Source: Apodemus sylvaticus (taxonomy: Eukaryota > Chordata > Mammalia > Rodentia > Muridae). From it: a DNA stretch of 64,000 bases. The stretch lies in the NCBI RefSeq assembly GCF_947179515.1, contig NC_067490.1, forward strand, positions 26,827,827-26,891,826. Direction: 5' to 3'. Shown piece after piece: positions 55,271 through 64,000 of the stretch. The position numbers were made by a program, and so were the translations under genes. The notes beneath the pieces are model-generated. The model was not told the DNA's origin and searched no databases. It was given only the letters and a program-made list of their open reading frames with translations. The first letter of the stretch is position 1; each line of letters starts with the position of its first letter.

Positions 55271-56069
55271 ATTTATAAATACACCACCTTGTCAGTTCCC
55301 ACCCCCTTATGTCAAGAACCTCATTTTTTCCAGCCCAATGTTGCTTTTATCAGCGGAAGTTTCCATTCTTGCCAGCATCCCTCTTCCCAAGGTAGGACTT
55401 ACCCAGAGCTTAGCACAAGAATCCTCCCTGGGCAGAGTAGGGCTAATATTCTAATAATTTAAGAAGCAATACTTCCTGGTGCATTAGAACCTCAGAAAGG
55501 TCGATCTCTAGGAAGAGGCCTCCAGGTTGTCCCAAACCCAAACTCTTAGTGAGGGCCCTTGGAGGTGTCTGGGCAGGAATGTCTAAGCAGGCTTCAGAGC
55601 TGAAGAGAGTTGGCTGAGTCTTGAGGGAGATGAGAGACCCGATGTTGAACTGGCCATGTGCCAACGGCAAACTGCAGATCCACTTTTCTGAAATCCCCTT
55701 GGTTCCTGCATCAGATATTTGGGCTTTCCTTGTGTATTTCGCTATAAAAATCTAATTCCCAAATCATTCGTCTAGCTTTGTAACCTAGATCAAGTGGGAA
55801 GTGGTCTGGCTTCTCTGAAACTCCATTTCCCTGAGCGAGTGAGAGGTCTGTGAGCATGGGGGTTTCTAGGCAGCATGTTAGGCATAAGGCTAGCCTCAGA
55901 GGAGGGGGGACAGAGACCTTAGTGGTCATAAGCAGAGGCCTCAGGACCTGGGACGAGAGCACTGGGTCCACCACAGCACCCAGCACCAGCTGATGCCTAT
56001 GTGGGTGCTAAGTGCATAATTTCTGTCCTTGCTGGACATCAAGATGAGGCAATGGTGAAGGAAGGAGCC
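55271..56069. other. unique sequence, no gene recognised
   Basis: Unique sequence; no recognisable gene or repeat. Confidence 0.4.
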
Positions 56070-57489
56070 TGTCTTAGTCAGGGTTTCTATTCCTGCACAA
56101 ACATCATGACCAAGAAGCAAGTTGGGGAGGAAAGGGTTTATTGAACTTACACTTCCACATCGCAGTTCATCACTAAAGGAAGTCAGGACTGGAACTCAAG
56201 CAGGTCAGGAAGCAGGGGCTGATGCAGAGGCCATGGAGGGATTTTTTTACTGGCTTGCTTCTCCAGCTCTGCCCTTTGTAGACACACCTTGTCTTCTAGG
56301 ATCCAGCCACCTGTACTCCTCTGCTGCTGCTGTTCTTGGTGGTCATCGCATGGCACTGGCATCTCCAAAACACTGCTGTCTTCCGCTATAACTAGGCTTC
56401 ACCAATAGCCTCTCATAGGCTCTTTTCATGGTGCCAAGCCTCAACTCCTATGCATGATCCCTTCAGTCCTCAGCCATCAATTTCAACTGAGGTTATGTCT
56501 TCACCAATGGCCTTCCACGGCCTCTCACAGTGCTGAGCCTCAGCTGCTCTTCATGACCCCTTCATGCCTTCAAAACCAATACTACCTTGGCGACTCTTAC
56601 ACAGTACCAAGTCCAGCCACAGGACAAAATACAACTGTAGCTATCTCTGGAACACAGCCTCTGTGCTCTCAGAAAACACTTCCTAGAAGATTTCTCTTTG
56701 GTGATACTGGTCTCTTCTTAATCACTGCTAATTTCTTAGCTCCATCTAACCAGCATCAAGAGTCCCAGTAACACAAAGGTTTGCTTTAGTGATTCTGGCA
56801 TCTTGTTAATCACAGCTGATTCTTCAGCTCCAGCTAACCAAAACCACAGAATCGTCACAATCAAAACATTGCCCTGATAAGAGTCTTTAATCTTCCCTCT
56901 GAAATTTCACAAGCCAGGCCTCCATCTTCTGCACTGTTCTCAACATTATCTTCCAAGCTCCTATACAACATTCCACAGAGCTCTTAACACTGAATGAATC
57001 TTCTAGCAAAAAGTTCCAAAGTCCTTCCACATCCTCCCCAAAACATGGTCAGGTTGTCACAGGAATACCCTACTACGCGGGTACCAATTCGTCTTAGTCA
57101 GGGTTTCTATTCCTGCACAAGCATCACGACCAAGAAGCAAGTTGGGGAGGAAAGGGTTTATTCAGCTTACACATCTGCATTGCTATTCATCACCAAAGGA
57201 AGTCAGGACTGGAACTCAAGCAGGTCAGGAAGCAGGATGTGATGCAGAGGCCATGAAGGGATGTTCCTTACTGGCTTGCTTCTCCTGGCTTTTCTCAGCC
57301 TGCTCTCTTATAGAACTCAAGAGCACCAGCCCAGGGATGGCACCACCCACAAGGGGCCCTCCCCTCTTGATCACTAATTGAGAAAATGCCCCACAGCCGG
57401 ATCTCATAGAGGCACTTCCCCAACTGAAGCTCCTTTCTCTGTGATAACTCCAGCCTGTGTCAAGTTGTCATACAAAACCAGCCAGTACA
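56070..57489 (-). mobile_element. MT-type MaLR element: LTR-internal-LTR
   Basis: Minus-strand element. The 5' LTR is 57091-57489, ending at 'gccagtaca'. The 3' LTR is at 56070-56266, about 92% identical by eye over the shared part, and lacks roughly 200 bp of its 5' side. Between them lies about 820 bp of non-coding internal sequence. Next to the 5' LTR, the minus strand reads TGGTACC then AGTAGGGT, resembling the complement of tRNA-Leu's 3' end, as in ERVL-class elements. Left flank GAGCC and right flank GATCC are near-identical. No gag, pol or env is present, as expected for MaLRs. Predicted frames are shadows. Confidence 0.85.
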
Positions 57490-57752
57490 GATCCCTAATT
57501 ACTCAGAAGGCCCTATGGGGACTAGAGAGCCACTAGTGGTTGCTGGGGGGCCTGGTGAGGGGGCAGCTGCCAGGTCTGTAGGCCAAAAGGGATACCGTGC
57601 TGTAGTAGATAGACCTGTAGCATCAGGGCCAAGCCAGAGTGCTAGTCTCCAAGGCTGGCGCCACGGATCTGGGGCAGGGCATGGGTCCCAAAATAGGAGA
57701 TGGATGCTAAACCTGAGATGTCTATCTCTACTTCTAAAGAATAAGTAGCCCA

Positions 57753-57940
57753 AACCAGGCCTAGAGGCATACACCTTTAATTCCAGCACTTGGGAGGCAG
57801 AGACAGGCAGATCTCTGTGAGTTCCAGGCCAGCCTGGTGTGAGTTCCAGGACAGTCAGAGCTATATACTGAGTCCTCTGCCTCAACAAAACAAAACAAAA
57901 CAAAACAAAACAAAACAAAACAAAACAAAACAAAACAAAA
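57753..57940 (+). mobile_element. B1 SINE with (AAAAC)n tail
   Basis: 'ggcctagaggcatacacc', 'ccagcacttgggaggcag' and 'ccaggccagcctggtgtg' are B1 in sense orientation. The A-tail has become about twelve AAAAC units at 57883-57940. Confidence 0.92.
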
Positions 57941-57997
57941 GAACAATAAAACAACAATAACCCCCCCCCAAAAAACAAACAAACAGCAATAACCATC

Positions 57998-58140
57998 TGG
58001 GAGATGCTAGCTCACACCTTTAATCCCAACACTCAGGAGGCAGAAGCAGGAGGATCTCTGTGATTTTGAGGTGAGCCTGCTCTATGGAGAGAGTTCCATT
58101 GCAACCAGGGCTACACAGAGAAACCCTGTCTAGAAAAAAC
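57998..58140 (+). mobile_element. B1 SINE
   Basis: 'ttaatcccaacactcagg', 'gcagaagcaggaggatctc' and 'cagagaaaccctgtctag'. Its A-rich end leads into the AACC array. Confidence 0.88.
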
Positions 58141-58149
58141 AAGCCAAGC

Positions 58150-58516
58150 AAACAAGCAAGCAATCAAGCAACCCACCCACCAACCAACCAACCAACCTAC
58201 CCACCAACCACCCAACCAACCAACCAACTAACCCACCAACCAACTAACCAACCAACCAACCATCCACCAACCAACCAACCCACCAACCAACCAACCAACC
58301 AACCATCCACCAACCAACCAACCAACCAACTAACCCACCAACCAACTAACCAACCAACTATCCACCAACCAACCAACCAACCCACCAACCAACCAACCAA
58401 CCAACTAACCCACCCACCCACCAACCAACCAACCAATCAACCAACTCACCAAACAGCCAAACAACCCACCCACCCACCCACCCACCAACCAACCAACCAA
58501 CCAACCCACCAACCAA
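58150..58516. repeat. (AACC)n array with a 102-bp higher-order period
   Basis: About 365 bp of CAAC/CCAA tetranucleotides with CTAA and CATCC variants. The marker CTAACCCACCAACCAACTAA at 58228 recurs at 58330 and the intervening pattern repeats. The minus strand is GGTT repeats able to form two-tier G-quartets. The Pro/Thr/Asn/Gln frame is repeat-derived; the array probably grew from the tail of the adjoining B1. Confidence 0.95.
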
Positions 58517-58894
58517 GGACACAGCCTTTAACAGTGCTGTCCTCTCAGCCTTAGCTTCTTCATTTGCAGTGCGATTCTTGTGGGTTGGGAGCCAAACTCA
58601 GAAAGCACAGCAAAGGTCTCCTACAGCTGTGGCAGGTGTATGACAACCAGTCCAGGAGGCCACCCGAGTGGAAGACCCATGCATAGCCTGTGAGCCCCTA
58701 CCTGCTGCAGGAACTTAGCTGTCCCAGAAGAGCTTTGGCATCTTTGAGGTGGTGTTCAAGGTCCTCTGGCCGCCTCCCAGCCCTGTTTATTAACTGATTT
58801 GGGTGAGCGGATTCCCAAAGATCCTCTGTTGGGAAGGGAGTGCAGAGTCACTGGCCTCTGTGTAAGGGCTTAGTGACATCATCCTGGTTCACGG
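58517..58894. other. unique sequence, no feature seen
   Basis: Unique sequence between the AACC array and the L1 3' end. Confidence 0.4.
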
Positions 58895-59268
58895 CCAACC
58901 ACTGGACTGAGCCCAGGGACACCAATGGAAGAGTTAGGGGAAAGACTGAAGGAGCTGAAGGGGATTGTAACCCTATAGGAAGAACAACAGTATCAACTAA
59001 CCGGACTCCCCAGAGCTCCCAGGGACTAAGCCACCAACCAGAATACACATGGGCCAGTCCCATATGTCGCTGAGGACTGCCTCATCTGACATCAATGAGA
59101 GGAGAGGCGCTTGGTCCTATGGAAGCTTGATGCTAAAGGGATGAGAAGGAAATGGGTGGGTGGGGGAGCACCCTCTTAGAGGCAAATGGGAAGAGGGATG
59201 AGGTAGGGGCTTTGTGGAGGGGAGACCGGGAAGGGAGAGAACAATTGAAATGCAAGCAAATGAAATGG

Positions 59269-59307
<39 letters not shown>
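58895..59307 (+). mobile_element. rodent L1 3' end, 5'-truncated
   Basis: 'caatggaagagttaggggaa', 'ggagctgaaggggattgtaa', 'ccctataggaagaacaacag', 'ccccagagctcccaggg' and 'gagaggcgcttggtcctatg' follow the end of murid L1 ORF2 and its 3' UTR. It ends in G-rich sequence and an (AAAT)n tail at 59270-59307. 5' truncation is the usual outcome of L1 insertion; there is no intact ORF. Confidence 0.88.
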
Positions 59308-61459
59308 GAAGGGCCTTCATCCTGCTACTATTATCTTCAATTAGCACCTCCTCCTCTCTCTGGCAGGGTCTCCTGTACTCATGCTGTTCCTAAACTTTGT
59401 AGCCTAGGTGACCTTGGGGTCCTTGGTCCTGTCTCCACCAGCTAAATGCTGGGTGCGGGCCACTGTGTCAGGCCACTTGCGTACTGCCGAGGATGGGACC
59501 CAGGGCTTCATGCTTGCTGGCTGAGCTGGATCCTGAGCCTGAGCTCTTCTGTCCTGATGCCTGTTCCCACCAGACCCTGTCTGACAAGCGAGAAAATGCA
59601 GAACAGAAAAGCCAGGGCCTTGTTCAGCTCTACACAGCAATGCCCCTGTCTCAGCTATTCAGCGTCACCTCGGAGTTTCCCCAACGAGTCTTCCATCTCC
59701 CGCCCTGCCCTGTGACAAGGAGGAAACCCCTCCTCACTGACGGCTTAGTAAATAATGTTCATGGACACACTTTTCTTCTGCTATGGACAGGGAAACAGAG
59801 GCATGAGACAAGGCTTTCCTGGGTGTCGCTTGTGTCCTGTGTACACCTATGCCCAGTATTTTCCAGATTCAGTACACTCTAGTTCTGTCTCCTTGATAGC
59901 TGGAAAAAGTGTGGACAGACAACTCCCAGGACAGATAATCTGCTATGGAAACATTGTCTGTGGCTTTAATGATGGAGAAGACCAAACTGAGTTTAAATTG
60001 AAATTAATTGCATGACCCCTTATCCACACCCTCTATCTTCCCTCCCCCACCCCGACCCCCGCCAGCCCCCTGGACAGGGAAGATGAAGAAAGACTCAGTT
60101 CATCTTCTCGCCCGCTGAACACGCATCCCCCCACCCTGGAGGCCCCCTCGCCCAGCTCCCAGCCTCTAATCCCTTTAAAACGTTTCAAAGAACACAGACA
60201 ATGGGGCTGGGTTGTGTGTGCCCCTCCTGTGCCCACCTCACCAGAGCGGATGAAAAGGGATTGGGGGAGTCTAGGAGGCAGCGGTGGGGAGGTCACACCC
60301 CAAGGGACATGCTCTGCAGGAAGCAGGCAGGCTGGGGGTGTCTGGAAAATGTGTGCTGGAGAGCAGAAACAGGCTGGGAGATGACAGGTCAGGGCATGCA
60401 GAAAGACCAGCCTGGGAAGAAGCAGGGGTGGGGGTCGCAGAGGCAGGGGCTGAGGATGAGGGCTTCGAAGGACAGAAAACTGAGGTCCTTGGGAAGGCAG
60501 GATACAGGCTGATGCTAGAGTCAACCCAGACCAAAAAGTGAGTGATGCCCCCCAAAGAAGTGACAGCTACCAGGCTTCCAGCCACATGGCTACAAGCCCA
60601 TTAGTTAGGATGCTAGGAGAGGCTAGACCAAGGAGTTTGTGCTTATAAAAGAAGTGGGATTGTCCTGATTCCTGACAGCCCTCTGTCTGAGTTTCTCAAG
60701 TTTCCTTCCCTTGCTTCCGCTGGGCAAGCCTTCCTTTAAGACAGGCTTCTGCCTTGGGAGCAGAGCTTCATTCCATCTGCCCACTGATGGGCTGGGCTTC
60801 TTATCCTGAATGTCCTTGACTGTCCCTTTCCATCCATCCCCAACTGTCCTCTTGCACCTTGCCTGCCTCGCCCACTCAGCCTGCCCCGATCGTGAGTCAC
60901 CCACTCAGCTCCATCAGTCCTGAGGGTTCACTGTCCTCGTGTGGTGACCTCGCTCCTGCCCACAGACTCTATTCATTCTTTTATTGTAATCTACGCCCGT
61001 GTGGGTGTGTGTGTATCTAAGACCCTGGTACTTGATGGTCCATCTCTGCCCCCTCCCCCCAGGCTCTCTGTTCCCCTCCAGCCTCGTCACTGCTGTCCCC
61101 TGAATGCCTTGCCTCCCTCTGATCCTGCTCCTCTTGGGAACATCTTCTATCCCTACATTCCTGGAACACATCTGGGATAGATTTGTTCTGTGTCCCCAAA
61201 GTCCCCATGCTGAGGGCACACCATACATGCTGTGAGAGTGGTATCCAACTGACAGAGGCTGAAGGGGACCCTGTGTGTGCAGAGCAATGGGTGAGATATT
61301 GAGGGAACATGAGCAGGAGCTGTCCCCGGGGCAATCCTGTGCTCTTGGGGCTGACAGGATTCTGCTGTGAGCATTTACCTTTGTCCCCTCTCCAGCCTTT
61401 CCCATCCTCACTGCTGCTACTTGTAAGTTTTCATGCTGGCCAGCCTGCCTGTTCACATA
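59308..61459. other. unique sequence, one AT-rich motif block
   Basis: Unique. 59930-60015 is an AT-rich island with 'gataatctgctatgg', 'tttaatgatggag' and 'gaaattaattgcatgac' (homeodomain and octamer-like cores) inside GC-rich flanks. Frames up to 163 codons at 60.0-60.5 kb on both strands have no known motif. Confidence 0.38.
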
Positions 61460-61640
61460 CACACACACACACACACACACACAGACAAGTACATACATAC
61501 ACATGATGCACGCATGCATACATGTGCACACACACACACATACACATATATACACACTCTTACACACACATACACACAAGTACATACACACACAGATGCA
61601 TGCATACACACATGTGCACACACACACTCACACACCACAT
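61460..61640. repeat. CA-rich array
   Basis: (CA)n at 61462-61484 followed by imperfect CATA/CACA units. Confidence 0.95.
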
Positions 61641-61748
61641 TATTCTGTGTGCCCATCCATTATATCCAGAATTCTGTCCCCTCCATAGATATACCATATC
61701 TAGAAATCTATTGCCATGTATGCACCCAGAAGAGACCCTCAGCCCTCA

Positions 61749-61778
61749 CCTAAAACCCTAACCCTGACCCTGACCCTC
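61749..61778. repeat. short telomere-like CCCTAA/CCCTGA run
   Basis: ACCCTAACCCTGACCCTGA followed by CCCTCAGG: about four hexamers of CCCTAA type with two variant units. Confidence 0.6.
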
Positions 61779-62033
61779 AGGTAGAGCCGTCCATCCCCTG
61801 TGACCCCAGGAGCTGCTGTACTACTCCAGTGCCCTTCTCTTGCTCTGAGTTCCCTTCCTTCTCACTCTGGAGCTAACTGCCCCATTTAGTCAACACCGGC
61901 TTCCTCCACACCAGTCACACGAATTGGCTTACCCAAAGACTCCCAAATCCTAGATCCAAAACACTTAGAATGCTATACCCCCCACAGCAGGAACCCTAGA
62001 AATCGGAGTCCCCAGAGTCTGCCCATTCCCCAC

Positions 62034-62067
<34 letters not shown>

Positions 62068-63455
62068 ATGTATCCATCCTTCAACCCTCCTTCTTTCCTT
62101 CTCATAGGAAAAGGCTTTTTGGGCTCAGCGTTACACAGCCTGAGAGAGGGAGATACCCACGGTCCACAGGGAGAGATTAGGACTCACTCCCAATTTGGCA
62201 TGTGTGCGGGAGGGGTGACTTCTCTATACACGAAGTAAATATTTGTTCAGTTTCTGAATTCTGAGCATGGTTCACGGAGCATTTCACGCAGGCCCAGGGC
62301 TGGGAGAATGCTGAGAGGATGCTGGGAGACATTGGCTTCTGGGTGCAAGGGGGAGGAGCGGGGAGGAGAGCTAGAGAAAGCAGAGCCTGCGAGCTCTCTG
62401 AGGAAAGGGTCTCTCAGCTTCTGGCCTGTGATCTGCACCCTTCCCTCACGCTCGTGGGAAAAACAAAGCCACGGCCTTGTCTAGGAGAAGCACGGGCTCT
62501 ATTGTTTTTGCCCAGAGAAAGAAAGCACACATCAGTTAGGAAGTCGTGGACTTAGAAAGGCAGGGGGCAGAAGTGAGAGGCTGCTTCCCTGTGTCCTGAA
62601 GAAATGAATGTGTTTCTCTGAGAAACTGGGAGCCTTGGACAGCTCCCAGTGCTGCTTGGAAGAATTATCTCTGAGAGAAAGAAGCCAGAGCCTACCAGCC
62701 AAGCTCTGCAGCCAGCAGGTCCCTTTGCTTCTGGTGCTGTGAGTCTGAGGTAGAAAGATAATCCTTCAATAATCCTGCCCCAGGGCTGATGTGGGTAAGG
62801 GACAGTGGAGCTGTGCAGGAGCCCAGCTCAGCAGAGGCCCCAGAGAAGAAGGGTCCCTGGGGCTGGGTGTGGAAGATGGGCAGAGGAAGGGAGGTGTGGA
62901 GGCGGTCACGTAGCAGGCGTGGAGGAGCAAGCGTCATGGAGGAGGTTGGCATCAGAGGCCTTGTTACAGAGTTTGGCCTTGGCGCCTGAGGACAGTGAGA
63001 ACCTTCCAGCCTACACAGAGGGTCAATTCAATCATTACTTGAAGGCGGAGAGGACCATTAGGAGCTGAGCTGCCTTATGACACAGTGACGAGGTCCTGAC
63101 TGAAGGCCCTGGGGGGAGGGGCAGCGTTCAAGCGAGGAGTGAGCACAGCTCGTTCCTGGAACAGAACAATGAACGATGGGAGAGTTGCAGACGACTGGGA
63201 GGTTTGCAGCGCAGGCGATGGAGGGAAAGAACCCGTTCGGTATTTCATTGGAAAATGTGAGTGGAAATCACCAGCTTCCACACTGGCCAAGTGTGCGAGG
63301 CCTCCCCATGGAGTCCCGGCCCCACTCACTGTTCAGGCTGAGTGCAGAATGGGTGGGGTCTCATCCATCCCTAACAAACTCCCAGGAAGAAGACATAGCT
63401 CTCTAGAAGCCTGGTGGGATTGCTAAAGGCCAAGAAGACTCACACGTGAGAGGCA
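61779..63455. other. unique sequence with a (GT)n tract
   Basis: Unique except (GT)15 at 62036-62065. Frames under 100 codons, none recognised. Confidence 0.4.
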
Positions 63456-63518
63456 GGTTTTTTTGTTTTTTTTTTAATTCTACCATAGGTTAAAACAAAA
63501 TAAAAAAGTTGACCAGTT

Positions 63519-63660
63519 AAGCTGGGTGCATGCTGGCCCAGACCTGCATTTCCAGTACTAGAGGGGTGGAGGCAGGAAGGGTAATAGTTCAAGATCTTCC
63601 TCATCTAAATAGGGAGTTGGAGGCTCGTCTGAGCTACAAGACACCTCATCTCAAAACAGG
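63519..63660 (+). mobile_element. old B1-like SINE
   Basis: 'aagctgggtgcatgctggcc', 'ggggtggaggcaggaagg' and 'gagctacaagacacctcatc' in B1 order, diverged. A T-rich run precedes it at 63456-63476. Confidence 0.55.
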
Positions 63661-64000
63661 CAGAAAAGGTTCAAGAGAAGAGAAGCCTACTGGCTTTGGA
63701 GGAATGTCAGGACCATGGACAGAGACATGCAGAGCCAGCCAGCTGAGTCTGGCCGCCAGACCTTGAGTAGTTGACTTCAGGACCTTCAGATGGGATAGTT
63801 GCTCTGGTCATCTGGGTGCATCATTGGCGAGGAAGAGTACAGAAGAGGAGAAGGCTGTGTGGCTACTCTGGGGCAGGGACTGGAGCAATGAAGAAGCCAC
63901 TAGCCAAGGGATGCTTGCTGTCACCAAAATCTGTGACTGACAGTGTCTGAGGAAGTGTGGTCCCACCAACCCTCCCCCAGCCCCCACCCCGGTGGCAGCA
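63661..64000. other. unique sequence with a weak RE1-like site
   Basis: Unique. 63706-63726 contains GACCATGGACAGAGAC, about 16 of 21 positions of the REST/NRSF consensus. No gene seen up to the window edge. Confidence 0.3.

Noticed and set aside
56122..57381. Two similar frames beginning MGRKGFI as a duplicated gene
   Set aside because: They are the same frame in the two LTR copies of one MT element.
57527..57540. CTCF-like CCACTAGTGG
   Set aside because: The second half departs from the consensus and the sequence is short enough to occur by chance.
58084..58554. 156-codon Pro/Thr/Asn/Gln-rich frame resembling a low-complexity surface protein
   Set aside because: It starts in a B1 and runs through the AACC array. 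A tetranucleotide array without stops gives such frames automatically.
60914..61627. 237-codon minus-strand frame, the longest in the window
   Set aside because: Its first third is the CA array read as Cys/Val. The rest has no recognisable motif and crosses unique sequence with competing frames.

Overview
This window is rodent, almost certainly house mouse (Mus musculus), nuclear DNA. Murid-specific SINEs (B1, B2, B3, B4/ID-B1), mouse MT-type LTRs including an LTR-internal-LTR element with an apparent tRNA-Leu primer site, a rodent URR1 hAT element, rodent L1 3' ends and many long CA, GA, TATC, TCC and GATGGT microsatellites are all visible. I recognise no protein-coding gene, exon or classical RNA gene. 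The open reading frames are short and mostly lie in repeats or change frame at random. The window reads as intergenic or deep intronic sequence. I cannot name the chromosome or the neighbouring genes.

Layout. 0.4-8.3 kb is repeat-dense: LTR remnants, then one ancient L1 on the + strand that can be followed from ORF1 through ORF2 to its 3' end although SINEs and LTRs split it. 8.4-13.9 kb holds more LTRs, two B1 copies with clear target-site duplications and a CACCC array. 14.07-14.77 kb is an odd segment with 20 copies of GTCAG on one strand. 17.8-21.9 kb is rich in microsatellites, with a 59-bp higher-order GATGGT repeat, a Z-DNA-prone CA/CG tract and a CpG-bearing unclassified island at 20.5-21.0 kb. 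22-35 kb alternates unique sequence with B1, B4, MIR and a solo LTR with a perfect 5-bp duplication. 36-44 kb is mostly unique. It holds a ZNF143-type site at 36.7 kb, a URR1 element, a local ~150-bp duplication (40.0 and 42.7 kb) and a promoter- or enhancer-like block at 43.4-43.65 kb. 44.7-45.4 kb is a 750-bp CA-rich array. 45-55 kb is mostly unique with a 24-bp hairpin minisatellite and a 350-bp TCC tract. 56-59.3 kb holds the MT element, two B1s, an AACC array and an L1 3' end. The remainder is mostly unique.

Nothing here forms an operon or pathway. The most notable signals are non-coding: the GTCAG cluster, the two local duplications (one a perfect 60-bp copy), the ZNF143-type site and the 43.4-kb block. 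Family names rest on recall of consensus sequences, not on a database search, so sub-family labels are tentative. Regulatory calls are motif readings only; conservation was not tested.
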